Origin: Xanthomonas translucens pv. translucens DSM 18974
GTDB lineage: Bacteria; Pseudomonadota; Gammaproteobacteria; Xanthomonadales; Xanthomonadaceae
NCBI RefSeq assembly: GCF_000331775.1
Contig: NZ_CAPJ01000189.1
Span: 1 to 29,973 of the forward strand
Reading direction: 5' to 3'
DNA length: 29,973 nucleotides
The position numbers and the translations under genes are program-made. Positions within the stretch are counted from its first letter, which is position 1. Every line of letters starts with the position of its first letter. Below are positions 1 to 11,382 of this stretch, in pieces. The notes beneath the pieces were generated by a model, which saw only the letters and a program-made list of their open reading frames with translations, did no database searches and had not been told where the DNA came from.

Positions 1-30
1 GGAAGCTTGCTACCGACTCGCCGGGTGCAC

Positions 31-243
31 TGTAGGAGCAACTTCAGCCGCGACGAACGCAGCGGTGGTCCAAACGATGTCGGGCAGTTGCCGGGGCCGA
101 TGACCCAAAGCCACGCTGAGCCCTTGGCACAGTTCGCCCGCCCGGCCCGCCGTAAGCCCCCTGTAGGAGCGGCTTCAGCCGCGACGGACGCAGCGGTGAC
201 CTCGACGGTTTCGGGCAGTTTCCGGAGCCGATGGCCGCAAGCC
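31..243 (+). repeat. Two diverged 82-nt direct repeats with REP-like cores, in a gene-free left edge
   Basis: Positions 1-450 carry no convincing gene. Two 82-nt units lie at 31-112 and 162-243, a spacing of 131 nt. Each starts with a TGTAGGAGC(A/G)(A/G)CTTCAGCCGC core and continues through GACGCAGCGGTG-like sequence to a TCGGGCAGTT..CCGG.GCCGATG block. They are clearly related but not identical. A weak third copy may start near 281 (TGCAGGAGCC). The core is the same as in the inverted elements at 1471-1538 and 13160-13238, so this is an intergenic REP-type family. Long open frames through the area look like GC-rich artefacts. Confidence 0.6.
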
Positions 244-450
244 GCCCGAAGCTGCAACCATCCAGCGCTGGCCGCCATCCGTGCAGGAGCCACTGCGGGC
301 GGCCTGCGACCATCGGGCTACGGCCGGCACCACCGGCGCCCGGCGTCAACGAATCCGCCTGGCCATCCGCCCCATGTCACCGCCACGATGACGGCCGCAT
401 CATCCGCGCTGCGCATAGAATCGCGCATCGGAATGGCGAGAGGATGGGCG

Positions 451-1401
451 ATGGCGAGCGCGATCGGCTTGGTGCTGGTGGGACTGCTGTTGCTGGCCTT
501 GGGCGGCGATTCGATCGTCAAGGCGGCCTCGGGCCTGGCGCAGCGCTGCGGCGCCTCGCCGTTCGTGGCCGGCCTGCTGCTGGTGGCGTTCGGGACCTCG
601 TTGCCGGAACTGGCGGTCAATGCGCGCGCCTATGCGGTCGGCGCGCAGGACCTGGCGCTGGGCAACGCGGTCGGCAGCAACATCGCCAACCTCGGCCTGA
701 CCCTGGCGCTGGCCGCGCTGGCGGCACCGCTGCTGGTGCGCACGCGGATGCTGGCGCCGTTGCTGCTGGTGCTGGCGGTGGGGACGCTGGCGCTGATCGG
801 GTTCGGACTGGACGGGGCGATCTCGCGCCTGGAAGGCGTGCTGCTGTTGCTGGGCTTCGTCGGCGTGGTGGTGTTCCTGCTGCGCCGCGCGCGCAGCGAG
901 GACGCCGCGCGCCAGCTCGGCCTGTCCGGCTATGCGGTAACCCGCACCGCGCTCGACCTGAACCTGCTGCGGCTGCTGATCGCGGTCGTGCTGCTGTATG
1001 TCGGCGCCAAGCTCGTGGTCGATGCGGCGCCGCGGCTCGGCGCGGCCTGGGGCGTGTCGCCGCTGCTGGTGGGCCTGTTGCCGGTGGCGATCGGCACCGC
1101 GCTGCCGGAAGCCGCCGCGGCGATCGCCGCCGCGCGCCGCGGCCAGGGCGACATGGTGGTCGGGCATGTGCTCGGCTCCAGCCTGTTCAACCTGCTGGTG
1201 GTGATCGGCGGCATGGCGGCGCTGCGCCCGTTGCCGCTGCCGGCCTCGTTCGTGCGTCTTGAATTGCCGGCGGCGGTGGCGCTCAGCGTGGTGCTGTATC
1301 CGATGCTGCGCGGCGACATGCGCATCAGCCGCGGCGAAGGCGCGGTGTTGCTGGTCGCGTTCCTGGCCTGGATCGGGCTGGAAGTGGTGTTGGTGGGGTA
1401 A
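451..1401 (+). CDS. Calcium/sodium antiporter, CaCA family (YrbG-like)
   Basis: This inner-membrane exchanger of 316 residues probably couples Ca2+ movement to Na+ or H+. The two alpha-repeats that define the family are visible: the first has GTSLPELAVN followed by GNAVGSNIANLGL, the second has GTALPEAAAA followed by GHVLGSSLFNLL. The acidic residue of each repeat (the E of LPE) is kept. About ten hydrophobic segments fill the protein, and the length fits bacterial YrbG proteins. The open frame extends far upstream, but I place the start at ATG 451 because an AGAGGA ribosome site (438-443) stands 7 nt before it and the hydrophobic protein begins right there; ATG 433 is the alternative. It stands alone, convergent with the antiporter operon, with a REP hairpin between them. 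The second repeat is less canonical (ALPEAAAA rather than SLPELATS), so the ion preference is open. Confidence 0.85.
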   Translation: MASAIGLVLVGLLLLALGGDSIVKAASGLAQRCGASPFVAGLLLVAFGTSLPELAVNARAYAVGAQDLALGNAVGSNIANLGLTLALAALAAPLLVRTRMLAPLLLVLAVGTLALIGFGLDGAISRLEGVLLLLGFVGVVVFLLRRARSEDAARQLGLSGYAVTRTALDLNLLRLLIAVVLLYVGAKLVVDAAPRLGAAWGVSPLLVGLLPVAIGTALPEAAAAIAAARRGQGDMVVGHVLGSSLFNLLVVIGGMAALRPLPLPASFVRLELPAAVALSVVLYPMLRGDMRISRGEGAVLLVAFLAWIGLEVVLVG

Positions 1402-1470
1402 TGCGGGACTCGGGACTCGGGAAAGCGGGGAACCGGTTGCCGGCGGTGCTCCCATGCAGACGATGCCACC

Positions 1471-1538
1471 TGTAGGAGCGGCTTCAGCCGCGACAGAATC
1501 TACCCGTAGAGCCTGTCGCGGCTTAAGCCGCTCCTGCA
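1471..1538. repeat. Inverted REP pair (hairpin) between convergent genes
   Basis: The left arm 1471-1494 (TGTAGGAGCGGCTTCAGCCG then CGAC) and the right arm 1515-1538 are reverse complements apart from about two bases, with a 20-nt spacer. Each arm is itself a short palindrome (CGGCTTCAGCCG). It sits in the 154-nt gap between the convergent exchanger gene and the antiporter operon, a typical place for REP/BIME elements. It may act as a bidirectional terminator or mRNA 3' end protector; that role is inferred. Confidence 0.75.
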
Positions 1539-1555
1539 GGGCTGCGCCAGCGCGG

Positions 1556-1933
1556 CTAGCGCGCGTCGTCCGGCTGCGCCGGCGGCGGCAAGCCTTCCTT
1601 GTCGGCATGGTCGCCGCTGTTGGGTACCTGTGGCCGCTGCTCCATCATCAGCGACAGCGCCGCCTTGGCCATCATGTGCGCGCTGATCGGCGCGGTGATG
1701 AACAGGAACGCGGTGATCAGCAGTTCGCGCGGTTGCGGGTCCTGGCCCAGGAACAGGTGGTAGCCGACCGAGGCCAGCAGCACGCAGCCCACGCCCAGGG
1801 TGCTGGCCTTGGTCGGCGCATGCAGGCGCTTGAAGAAGTCCGACAGCTTCACCAGCCCCAGCGCGCCGAGCAGGATGAAGCCGCAGCCGACGATCAGCAG
1901 CAGCGACAGCCCGACCTGCAGCAGCGTGATCAT
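1556..1933 (-). CDS. Mrp/Pha cation:proton antiporter subunit G
   Basis: This is the last gene of the Mrp-type antiporter operon, 125 residues. MnhG/PhaG is a small membrane subunit of the secondary Na+(K+)/H+ antiporter complex. The family pattern is visible: an N-terminal membrane helix, then LGLVKLSDFFKRLHAPTKA.TLG near residues 28-48, a second helix, and LLITAFLFITAPISAHMMAKAAL, which matches the conserved TAP.SAH..A region. The C-terminal ~25 residues are polar and variable. The start ATG overlaps the stop of the F subunit by 4 nt (ATGA), so translational coupling is likely. Confidence 0.9.
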   Translation of the reverse strand: MITLLQVGLSLLLIVGCGFILLGALGLVKLSDFFKRLHAPTKASTLGVGCVLLASVGYHLFLGQDPQPRELLITAFLFITAPISAHMMAKAALSLMMEQRPQVPNSGDHADKEGLPPPAQPDDAR

Positions 1934-2214
1934 TCGACGATGTTCCGGCGCAAGACGAACTTGCTGAGCACCACGGTGCTGCCGAAGCCGAGCATGGCGA
2001 TGATCAGCGCGGCCTCGAAATACACCGGCGAATCCAGGTACATGCCGAACAGCATCAGCTCGGCGATCGCGGTCACCGACAGCGTATCCAGCGCCAGGAT
2101 GCGGTCGGGCACGGTCGGTCCGCGCAGCAGCCGCCACAGCGCCAGCAGCATCGCCAATGCCACCACGTGCATGCACACGGCGATGGTGCCATCGATGAAC
2201 ATGTGGCCGGTCAT
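1930..2214 (-). CDS. Mrp/Pha cation:proton antiporter subunit F
   Basis: This small hydrophobic subunit of 94 residues has three membrane helices. The family signature is clear: LLRGPTVPDRILALDTL around residues 28-44, followed by YFEAALIIAMLGFGSTVVLSKFV near the C terminus. I take the ATG at 2214 because it overlaps the stop of subunit E in an ATGA; a second ATG four codons later (2202) is possible. Its 3' end overlaps subunit G by 4 nt. Confidence 0.9.
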   Translation of the reverse strand: MTGHMFIDGTIAVCMHVVALAMLLALWRLLRGPTVPDRILALDTLSVTAIAELMLFGMYLDSPVYFEAALIIAMLGFGSTVVLSKFVLRRNIVE

Positions 2215-2711
2215 GGGAAGATCTCCATCAGGGGCGCTTCGTAGCGCGTCTTGATCTGCCGGATCACGGTCTCGGCGTCGTCCAGGTGCAGCACGTGCAC
2301 CAACAGGTATTTGCGGTCGTCCGACAGCGCCGCCGACACCGTGCCCGGGGTCAGCGTGATCATGCTGGTCAGCGCGGCGATGCCGTGGATGTTGGCGATG
2401 TCCAGCGGCACCCAGATGAAGCCGGGGTGGATCCGCGATTCCGGACCCAGCACCTGCAGCGCCACCACCACGTTGGAGCGCACGATGTCCCAGGCCACCA
2501 CACACAGCATCTTCGGCACCGAGCGCAGCGAGCCGATGCGCGCGAACTCGCGGTCCAGGCGTGCGGCGAACAGCGGCACCGCCACGCCCAGCAGCGCGCC
2601 CAGCAGCGCTTGAGCGAGGCTGAAGCTGTCGCTCATCAACAGCCAGAACACGCTGACGGTGACGCTCAGCGGCCAGGACGGAAACAGGCGGCGCAACCAC
2701 GGACGGCGCAT
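2211..2711 (-). CDS. Mrp/Pha cation:proton antiporter subunit E
   Basis: MnhE/PhaE subunit of 166 residues. Two hydrophobic segments near the N terminus are followed by a soluble part carrying the family hallmark ITLTPGTVSAALSDDR (about residues 119-134), then YLLVHVLHLDD. In known Mrp complexes subunit E helps to assemble or stabilise the antiporter. The start ATG follows the subunit D stop after a single base, and its stop overlaps subunit F, placing it firmly in the operon. Confidence 0.92.
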   Translation of the reverse strand: MRRPWLRRLFPSWPLSVTVSVFWLLMSDSFSLAQALLGALLGVAVPLFAARLDREFARIGSLRSVPKMLCVVAWDIVRSNVVVALQVLGPESRIHPGFIWVPLDIANIHGIAALTSMITLTPGTVSAALSDDRKYLLVHVLHLDDAETVIRQIKTRYEAPLMEIFP

Positions 2712-2712
2712 G

Positions 2713-4275
2713 TCAGGGATCCCGCAGCGCCGGCGCGGTCGCGCGCAGCTCGGTGGCGTAGTCGGCCGGGCGCAGCAACTGCGCGGCGGCGGCCTCGGTA
2801 TAGCGCAGCATCGGCCCGGCGGCGACGGTCATCGCCACGCCGTAGCCGAGCAGCAGCAGCGTCGCGGCGGTTTCCAGCGGCCGCGCGCGCGCCTTGCGTG
2901 GCTGCGGCGGCGGCAGCTGTTCGATGCCGTCGTCATCGACGTGCTGGTCGCCCGGCACCCGCCAGAACAGGCGCACGCCGGCGCGGGTCAGGCCCATGAT
3001 CACCATCAGGCTGCTGAGCAGCACCGCGGCCCACACCGGGCCGACGTTGCCCGCCGGCGTGGCGCTGAGGATCGCGAGTTTGGCCAGGAATCCGGACAGC
3101 GGCGGCAATCCGGCCACCGAGATTGCGGCGATCAGGAACAGCACGCCGGGCACGGTCTTGCCCGGCAGCGGCGCGATCACTTCCTTGCGGTCGCTGGCGT
3201 CGCCGCGGCGGCGCCGGATCAGGTCGGCGACCAGGAACAGCGCCGCGGCGACGAAGCTGCTGTGCGCCAGGTAGTACAGGCCGGCGCCGAGCGTGCCCGG
3301 CGCATCCAGCGCGAAGGCGATGAACAGCGTCGCCGCCGACACGATCACTAGGTAGCCGACCAGCACCCGCAGGCGCACCGCGGCCAGCACCCCGAGCGCG
3401 GCCAGCAGCAGCGTGCCGATGCCCAGCCACAGCAGCCAGGCGCGGCCGTAGCCGTCCAGCGCCTGCGCCTGGTTGCCCAGGATCAGCGTGCTCACCCGCA
3501 GCACCGCGTACAGCCCGACCTTGGTCATCACCACGAACAACGCCGCCACCGGCGCCGGCGCGCGCGCATAGGTTTCCGGCAGCCACAGGTACAGCGGCAG
3601 CAGCGCGGCCTTGGCGCAGAACACCAGCAGCAACAGGCCGAAGCTGGCCTTGATCAGGCGCAGGCTCTCCGGCGGCGCCTGCGCGATGCGCTGCGACAGC
3701 TCGGCCATGTTCAACGAGCCGAGCAGCGCGTACAGCAGGCCCAGCGCGATCAGGAACACGGTGGAGGAGGTGACGTTGAACACCACGTAGTGGAAGCCCA
3801 CGCGCAGGCGCAGGCCCCGCCCGCCGCTGAGTAGCAGGCCGTAGGAGGCGATCAGCATCACCTCGAAGAACACGAACAGATTGAACACGTCGCCGGTCAG
3901 GAACGCGCCGTTGAGGCCGACCAGCTGGAACTGGAACAGCGCGTGGAAATGCGGCGCGCGCCGGTCCCAGCCGGCGCAGGCGTGCAGCAGGCAGGCCGCG
4001 GCGAGCAGGGTGGTGGTCAGCAGCATCCACGCCGACAGGCGGTCGGCCATCAGCGCGATGCCCAGCCGCGACGGCCAGTCGCCGAGCAGATACACCTGCA
4101 CCTGGCCGTCGCCGGCGCGCACGAACAGCGCGATCACCGCCGCCGCCAGCGCCGCCATCGCGGTCCAGGCCACGGCGCGGCGCACGTGGCGCCCGTAACG
4201 GCGATGCTCGACGAACAGCGACAGCGCCGCGCCGAGCAGCGGGATCAGGATCGGCAGGATCAGCAGATGGTTCAT
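2713..4275 (-). CDS. Mrp/Pha cation:proton antiporter subunit D (NuoN/NuoM-like)
   Basis: This membrane subunit of 520 residues belongs to the proton-conducting family shared with respiratory complex I (NuoL/M/N). Visible family features are FEVMLIASYGLLL (acidic residue in helix 5), FCAKAALLPLYLWLPETYARAPAPVAAL, with the conserved lysine and the LP.....P.PV.AL stretch, and LPPLSGFLAKLAIL. About fourteen helices are expected. The start ATG overlaps the stop of subunit C (ATGA). In the complex, subunits A and D are thought to carry the proton and cation paths. The C-terminal ~80 residues after the last matched block are less conserved. Confidence 0.92.
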   Translation of the reverse strand: MNHLLILPILIPLLGAALSLFVEHRRYGRHVRRAVAWTAMAALAAAVIALFVRAGDGQVQVYLLGDWPSRLGIALMADRLSAWMLLTTTLLAAACLLHACAGWDRRAPHFHALFQFQLVGLNGAFLTGDVFNLFVFFEVMLIASYGLLLSGGRGLRLRVGFHYVVFNVTSSTVFLIALGLLYALLGSLNMAELSQRIAQAPPESLRLIKASFGLLLLVFCAKAALLPLYLWLPETYARAPAPVAALFVVMTKVGLYAVLRVSTLILGNQAQALDGYGRAWLLWLGIGTLLLAALGVLAAVRLRVLVGYLVIVSAATLFIAFALDAPGTLGAGLYYLAHSSFVAAALFLVADLIRRRRGDASDRKEVIAPLPGKTVPGVLFLIAAISVAGLPPLSGFLAKLAILSATPAGNVGPVWAAVLLSSLMVIMGLTRAGVRLFWRVPGDQHVDDDGIEQLPPPQPRKARARPLETAATLLLLGYGVAMTVAAGPMLRYTEAAAAQLLRPADYATELRATAPALRDP

Positions 4276-4630
4276 GGTGCGCTGTCGCCATCGGGATCGA
4301 CGCGCGCATCGACGTGGTCGCTGCGGTTGTCGCCGCGGCTGCGCATCGCCAACACGATGCTGACCGCGGTCATCGCGAAAGCGATCACGATCGCGGTCAG
4401 CACCAGCGCCTGCGGTAGCGGGTCGGCGTGCTCGGCCAGGGTCGGCGCGACGCCGTCGCGCAGCACCGGCGCCTTGCCCTGCACCAGCCGCCCGCCGGCG
4501 AAGATCAGCAGGTTGGTGGCGTAGGACAGCACGGTCATGCCCAGGATCACGTCGAAGCTGCGCGCGCGCAGCAGCAGATATACGCCGACCGCGGCCAGCA
4601 CGCCGATCGCGCTCGCCAGGGCCAGTTCCA

Positions 4631-4631
<1 letters not shown>
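4272..4631 (-). CDS. Mrp/Pha cation:proton antiporter subunit C (NuoK-like)
   Basis: Subunit C, 119 residues, is homologous to NuoK of complex I. Three helices are visible in the first ~95 residues, with LLRARSFDVILGMTVLSYATNLLIF and DPLPQALVLTAIVIAFAMTA, the standard MnhC/NuoK blocks. The tail after residue ~95 is charged and variable (about ten acidic residues), typical of this family's loose C terminus. The start ATG shares one base with the stop of the A/B subunit gene (TGATG), and its stop overlaps subunit D. Confidence 0.92.
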
Positions 4632-7462
<2,831 letters not shown>

Positions 7463-7495
7463 GCAGGGAATACGGGATTCGCGCGCAGGAGCCCG

Positions 7496-7504
7496 AGTGT
7501 AACA
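7496..7504 (-). promoter_or_regulatory. Candidate extended -10 promoter of the Mrp/Pha operon
   Basis: On the minus strand TGTTACACT reads as an extended -10 (TGn + TACACT), which would start transcription about 27 nt before the operon's ATG. No good -35 is present 16-18 nt upstream, so this is tentative. Confidence 0.35.
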
Positions 7505-7639
7505 GGCGCTTCCCGGCGCTGGCCTGCGATGGTGGTTGGCGCATGCAAGGTCATTTTTTCACCATAGCGCAGGCCGGGTGATGCGCGTGCGAGCGCGCAG
7601 GCATTGGGCGCAGCGGCGCTCGCTCGCTATGCTTGCGCG

Positions 7640-8560
7640 ATGACCGACCTGCCCATCACTACCGCTTCCGCCGCCACGCTTGCCGGCGAGGCGGGAGCGC
7701 GCGTGGCGCTGCTGTTCGGCGGCAGCGGCCAGATCGGCGAGCGCCTGTTGCAGGGCTTGCTGGCCGCCGGCTGGCAGGTGCATGCGTTCTCGCGCACGCC
7801 GCAATCGCCGCGCGGCGGCCTGCACTGGCATCTTGGTGAATTGAGCCAGCTGCAGGCGCCGCCGGTGCAGGCCGAGGCGATCTTCAGCTGCGGCCCGCTG
7901 GATGCGTTCGCCGACTGGTACCGGCGCATGCCGCTGCATGCGCGGCGCGTGGTCGCGTTCGGCTCCACCAGCCTGGAGGTCAAGCGCGATTCGCTGGATG
8001 CCGCCGAACGCGACGTCGCGCGGCGCCTGCGCGAGGCCGAGGTCGCGCTGTTCGCCAGCGCAGCCGAGCGCGGCGCCGCGGCCACCGTGCTGCGCCCGAC
8101 CCTGGTCTACGGTGCTGGCCGCGACCGCACGCTGAGCGCGATCGCCGCGCTGGCCCAACGCAGCGGCTGGTTCGTGCTGCCGCACAGCGCGCGCGGCCTG
8201 CGCCAGCCGGTGCACGTGCACGACCTGGCCGATGCGGCGCTGGCCGTACTGGGGCATCCGGCAACGCATGGCCGCAGCTATGCGCTGGGCGGTGGCGAAG
8301 TGCTCAGCTATCGCGAGATGGTGCAGCGGGTGCTGGCCGCGCTGCAGCCGCCGGCGCGGCTGCTGTTGCTGCCGCATGCCGTGTTCGCGGTGGCCCTGCG
8401 CATCGCCCATGCCGGCGGCCGCCTGCGCGGCATGAACCGCGCCGCGCTGCAGCGCATGGGCGATGACCTGGTCTTCGATCTGGGGCCGGCGCAGCGCGAT
8501 TTCGGCTATGCGCCGCGCGCGTTCGCGCCGGATGCGGCGATGCTGGGCGTGGAACTGTGA
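7640..8560 (+). CDS. NAD(P)-dependent epimerase/dehydratase-like (extended SDR) protein
   Basis: This soluble protein of 306 residues has a Rossmann nucleotide-binding start, VALLFGGSGQIGERLLQGLL (about residues 22-41). Further SDR features are AFGSTS (about 111), VLRPTLVYG (about 152) and RQPVHVHDLADAALAVL (about 193), the last typical of the atypical SDR5-like group. There is no clear YxxxK catalytic pair at the usual distance after the serine, so it may bind NAD(P) without being a classical epimerase. Its substrate cannot be told from the sequence. The start at ATG 7640 is chosen because the Rossmann strand follows closely; no strong ribosome site is visible and an upstream start at 7604 is possible. 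It diverges from the antiporter operon. Confidence 0.75.
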   Translation: MTDLPITTASAATLAGEAGARVALLFGGSGQIGERLLQGLLAAGWQVHAFSRTPQSPRGGLHWHLGELSQLQAPPVQAEAIFSCGPLDAFADWYRRMPLHARRVVAFGSTSLEVKRDSLDAAERDVARRLREAEVALFASAAERGAAATVLRPTLVYGAGRDRTLSAIAALAQRSGWFVLPHSARGLRQPVHVHDLADAALAVLGHPATHGRSYALGGGEVLSYREMVQRVLAALQPPARLLLLPHAVFAVALRIAHAGGRLRGMNRAALQRMGDDLVFDLGPAQRDFGYAPRAFAPDAAMLGVEL

Positions 8561-8573
8561 GGCGCAGCGCCCG

Positions 8574-9056
8574 TCAGTAGCGCCAGTCCATGCGCCGATA
8601 GAGCTTGGCCAGTACCCAGGCCGGCCCGATCAGCAGGTACACCAGATCGGTCAGGAAGCTGGGCCTGTGGCCTTCCAGCGCATGCCCGACGAACTGCGCG
8701 ATCCAGGCCACCACGAACACGCCTACCGCCAGCCACAGCAGGCCGTGCAGGCCGAGCCGCGCCTCCAGCAACCGGCACAGGCAGCCACAGAAGAAGAACG
8801 CGGCGAGCATGCCGTAGCCCAGCGGCCGCGACAGCCGGTTGTAGAACATCCACGCCGCGAACATGCCCAGTGCCGCCCACAGCCCACTCTGGAACCAGCT
8901 GCCGCCGACCGGGATGCACCACAGCAGCGCCACCACCGACCACAGGATCGCCGGCACCGCCAGCACATGGATGCGCTGGTTGGCGACATGGCGGTGATCG
9001 TCGGAATAGCTGGCGAAATAGCGGTCGATCGGGCGCGCGTAGGCGGTGGTATCCAT
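8574..9056 (-). CDS. DUF962 / Mpo1-like membrane protein
   Basis: This 160-residue protein has about four membrane helices. It carries the DUF962 (YGL010w/Mpo1) signature near the N terminus: a YFASYSDDHRHVANQRIH stretch followed by VLAVPAILWSVVALLW, and GHALEGHRPSFLTDLVYLLIGP later on. Yeast Mpo1 is an Fe(II)-dependent dioxygenase in fatty-acid alpha-oxidation; the histidines HRH..N..IH and GH are the likely metal ligands. The bacterial function is unproven. The start ATG 9056 is preceded by GGGAGG at good distance. The gene is convergent with the SDR gene, 13 nt apart. Confidence 0.75.
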   Translation of the reverse strand: MDTTAYARPIDRYFASYSDDHRHVANQRIHVLAVPAILWSVVALLWCIPVGGSWFQSGLWAALGMFAAWMFYNRLSRPLGYGMLAAFFFCGCLCRLLEARLGLHGLLWLAVGVFVVAWIAQFVGHALEGHRPSFLTDLVYLLIGPAWVLAKLYRRMDWRY

Positions 9057-9236
9057 CGTCCCTCCCAGGAGTCTGGCCAGGATAGCGCCATCCGGGCGGC
9101 GGCGCGGAGACAGCGTTGGCCGCCGTTTTTCCTGCCGTTTCAGCGGCGACGGCCGGGCTCGATCTGCAGCGGTGCCGGAAGCGCATGCCTTGCGTCTGCG
9201 CGATGGTCGCGCAAGCGTCGGCGTTGCAGCCCGCAA

Positions 9237-9300
9237 GCGCGATGCGGGAAGCGGCGCGCGCCACGCTTCAGCGACGCTTGGCGCGCGCGCCGCATCGCGC
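9237..9300 (-). terminator. Long GC-rich hairpin directly after purC (possible terminator)
   Basis: The outer arms GCGCGATGCG (9237-9246) and CGCATCGCGC (9291-9300) and the inner arms GGCGCGCGCCA (9253-9263) and TGGCGCGCGCC (from 9279) pair into one long stem beginning at the base after the purC stop. There is no T-tract on the minus strand, so it may only stabilise the 3' end. The rest of the 244-nt gap (9057-9236) shows nothing recognisable. Confidence 0.45.
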
Positions 9301-10227
9301 TCAGTCGATCGAAATCCCCGCCAGCCGCTGCAGCGCCTCGGCGTACTTGGCGCGGGTGCGGTCGATCACGTCCTGCGGCAGGCGGGGGCCGGGTGCGGTC
9401 TTGCCCCAGTCCAGCGTCTCCAGGTAGTCGCGCACGAACTGCTTGTCGTAGCTCGGCGGGCTGCTACCCACTGCGTAGTCGTCGGCCGGCCAGTAGCGCG
9501 AGGAATCCGGGGTCAGCATCTCGTCCATGATGTACAGGCGCCCGTCGGCGTCGGTGCCGAACTCGAACTTGGTGTCGGCCAGCAGAATGCCGCGTTCGGC
9601 GGCGAAGTCGGCGGCGAAGCGGTAGATGCGCAGGGTGGCGTCGCGCACGCGCTCGGCCAGTTCGGCGCCGACGGTCTTGACCATCGCATCGAAGTCGATG
9701 TTCTCGTCGTGGTCGCCGACCGCGGCCTTGGTCGAGGGGGTGAAGATCGGTTCGGCCAGCTTCTCGGCCTGGTGCAGGCCGTCGGGCAGCTCGATGCCGC
9801 TGACCTTGCCGGTGCGCTGGTAGTCCTTCCAGCCGCTGCCGATCAGGTAGCCGCGGGCGATCGCTTCCACCGGCACCGGCTTGAGCTTCTTGGTCACCAC
9901 CGCGCGCCGCGCGTACAGCGCCGCGTCCACGCCGGCGGGCAGCACGCTGGCCACGTCGATGCCGGTCAGGTGGTTGGGCATCAGGTGCTCGGTCTTCTTG
10001 AACCAGAAGTTGGAGACCTGGCACAGCATCTCGCCCTTGCCCGGGATCGGGTCGGGCAGCACCACGTCGAACGCGGACAGGCGGTCGCTGGCGACCATCA
10101 GCAGGTAGTCTCCGGGCGGGGCGTCGGCAGGCAGGCGGTCGCGGGGAAGATCGAATACGTCGCGGACCTTGCCCCGGTGACGCAACGGCAGGCCGGGCAG
10201 ATCGGATTGCAACAGCGTGGTGGACAC
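9301..10227 (-). CDS. purC: Phosphoribosylaminoimidazole-succinocarboxamide synthase
   Basis: SAICAR synthetase joins CAIR and L-aspartate using ATP in purine biosynthesis, in the cytoplasm. The protein has 308 residues, the longer form also seen in yeast Ade1 rather than the ~237-residue E. coli form. Visible motifs are [15 protein letters not shown] (phosphate-binding start), [33 protein letters not shown] and [20 protein letters not shown] choose GTG 10227 as start because AGGAG (10237-10233) lies 5 nt before it; a GTG two codons upstream (10233) overlaps that ribosome site and is unlikely. It is transcribed alone, divergent from the J-protein gene. Confidence 0.95.
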   Translation of the reverse strand: MSTTLLQSDLPGLPLRHRGKVRDVFDLPRDRLPADAPPGDYLLMVASDRLSAFDVVLPDPIPGKGEMLCQVSNFWFKKTEHLMPNHLTGIDVASVLPAGVDAALYARRAVVTKKLKPVPVEAIARGYLIGSGWKDYQRTGKVSGIELPDGLHQAEKLAEPIFTPSTKAAVGDHDENIDFDAMVKTVGAELAERVRDATLRIYRFAADFAAERGILLADTKFEFGTDADGRLYIMDEMLTPDSSRYWPADDYAVGSSPPSYDKQFVRDYLETLDWGKTAPGPRLPQDVIDRTRAKYAEALQRLAGISID

Positions 10228-10370
10228 AGGCACTCCTACGGACTTCGCAATGGCGGCTGTCCCGGGACCCGGCGGGCCCGCGGCTCGACAGCGGGCCGCG
10301 TAGTGTACGGCTGGAAAGCTCCGCTGTGCCGTAAAATGCGAGGCCTTGTCCGCCGAGCCCGCCCTCGCCC

Positions 10371-10703
10371 ATGCACTGGTACGGAAAACTGCTCGGCGCC
10401 ATCGTCGGGGCGCTGCTGTTCCGGCCCAATCCGGTGGTCGGCGCGGTGCTCGGGCTGCTGGTCGGGCACGCCTTCGATGCTGACTGGTTCAAGTTCGGCC
10501 AGCGCGACGATCCCTACCGCGAGCTGGGCGTGACCCGCGACGCCACCGATGCCGAGATCGAACTGGCCTATCGGCGGCTGATCTCCCAGTACCACCCCGA
10601 CAAGGTTGTCGGCGGCAGCCCGGAGCTGCGCGCGCGGGCCGAGAAGAAGGCCAGCCAGCTCAATACCGCCTACGACCGTATCCGCACCCTGCGCAAGCGC
10701 TGA
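10371..10703 (+). CDS. Short membrane-anchored J-domain protein (DjlA-like)
   Basis: This 110-residue protein has one hydrophobic N-terminal segment rich in glycine (about residues 6-34, [11 protein letters not shown] and [12 protein letters not shown]) followed directly by a complete J-domain: [31 protein letters not shown] with the invariant HPD at about 75-77, and [17 protein letters not shown]. It would recruit DnaK to the membrane. The glycine-rich anchor recalls DjlA, but the middle TerB-like domain of E. coli DjlA (271 aa) is absent. A TAAAAT at 10332-10337 may be its -10 box. It is followed 9 nt later by rpe and may be co-transcribed with it. Confidence 0.85.
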   Translation: MHWYGKLLGAIVGALLFRPNPVVGAVLGLLVGHAFDADWFKFGQRDDPYRELGVTRDATDAEIELAYRRLISQYHPDKVVGGSPELRARAEKKASQLNTAYDRIRTLRKR

Positions 10704-10712
10704 GACCTCGCC

Positions 10713-11381
10713 ATGTCCGATTGCATCATCTCCCCGTCCATCCTGTCCGCCGATTTCGCCCGCCTCGGCGAGGAAGTGGACAACGTCCTCAAGGCCGGCG
10801 CCGACTGGATCCATTTCGACGTGATGGACAACCATTATGTGCCGAACCTGACCATCGGCCCGATGGTGTGCCAGGCGTTGCGCAAGCACGGCGTCGCCGC
10901 GCCGATCGACGTACACCTGATGGTCGAGCCGGTGGACCGGCTGATCCCGGATTTCGCCGAGGCCGGCGCCAGCCTCATCAGCTTCCACCCCGAGGCCAGC
11001 CGCCACGTGCATCGCACGATCCAGCTGATCAAGTCGCATGGCTGCAAGGCCGGGCTGGTGCTCAATCCTGCTACGCCGGTAGACATCCTCGACTGGGTGC
11101 TCGACGACCTGGACCTGGTGCTGGTGATGTCGGTCAATCCGGGCTTCGGCGGCCAGGCCTTCATTCCCTCGGCGCTGGACAAGCTGCGCGCGATCCGCAG
11201 CAGGATCGACGCCAGCGGCAAGCCGATCCGGCTGGAGATCGACGGCGGGGTCAATCCCGACAACATCGCTGCGATCGCCGCGGCCGGCGCCGACACCTTC
11301 GTCGCCGGCTCGGCCATCTTCAACGCGCCCGACTATGCCGCGGTGATCGCGCAGATGCGCACCGCGGTGGCGGCGCGCTGA
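10713..11381 (+). CDS. rpe: Ribulose-phosphate 3-epimerase
   Basis: This cytoplasmic TIM-barrel enzyme of 222 residues interconverts ribulose-5-phosphate and xylulose-5-phosphate in the pentose phosphate pathway. The family signatures are intact: [15 protein letters not shown] at the N terminus, the metal-site region [40 protein letters not shown] and [11 protein letters not shown] with [12 protein letters not shown]. The length is standard. It follows the J-protein gene by 9 nt and is followed by the acetyltransferase after a single base, suggesting one transcript. Confidence 0.97.
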   Translation: MSDCIISPSILSADFARLGEEVDNVLKAGADWIHFDVMDNHYVPNLTIGPMVCQALRKHGVAAPIDVHLMVEPVDRLIPDFAEAGASLISFHPEASRHVHRTIQLIKSHGCKAGLVLNPATPVDILDWVLDDLDLVLVMSVNPGFGGQAFIPSALDKLRAIRSRIDASGKPIRLEIDGGVNPDNIAAIAAAGADTFVAGSAIFNAPDYAAVIAQMRTAVAAR

Positions 11382-11382
11382 G

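Noticed and set aside
400..1608. A 402-codon minus-strand open frame opposite the exchanger gene
   Set aside because: Q/R/H-rich low-complexity composition, and the other strand has a convincing membrane protein with a ribosome site and both alpha-repeats.
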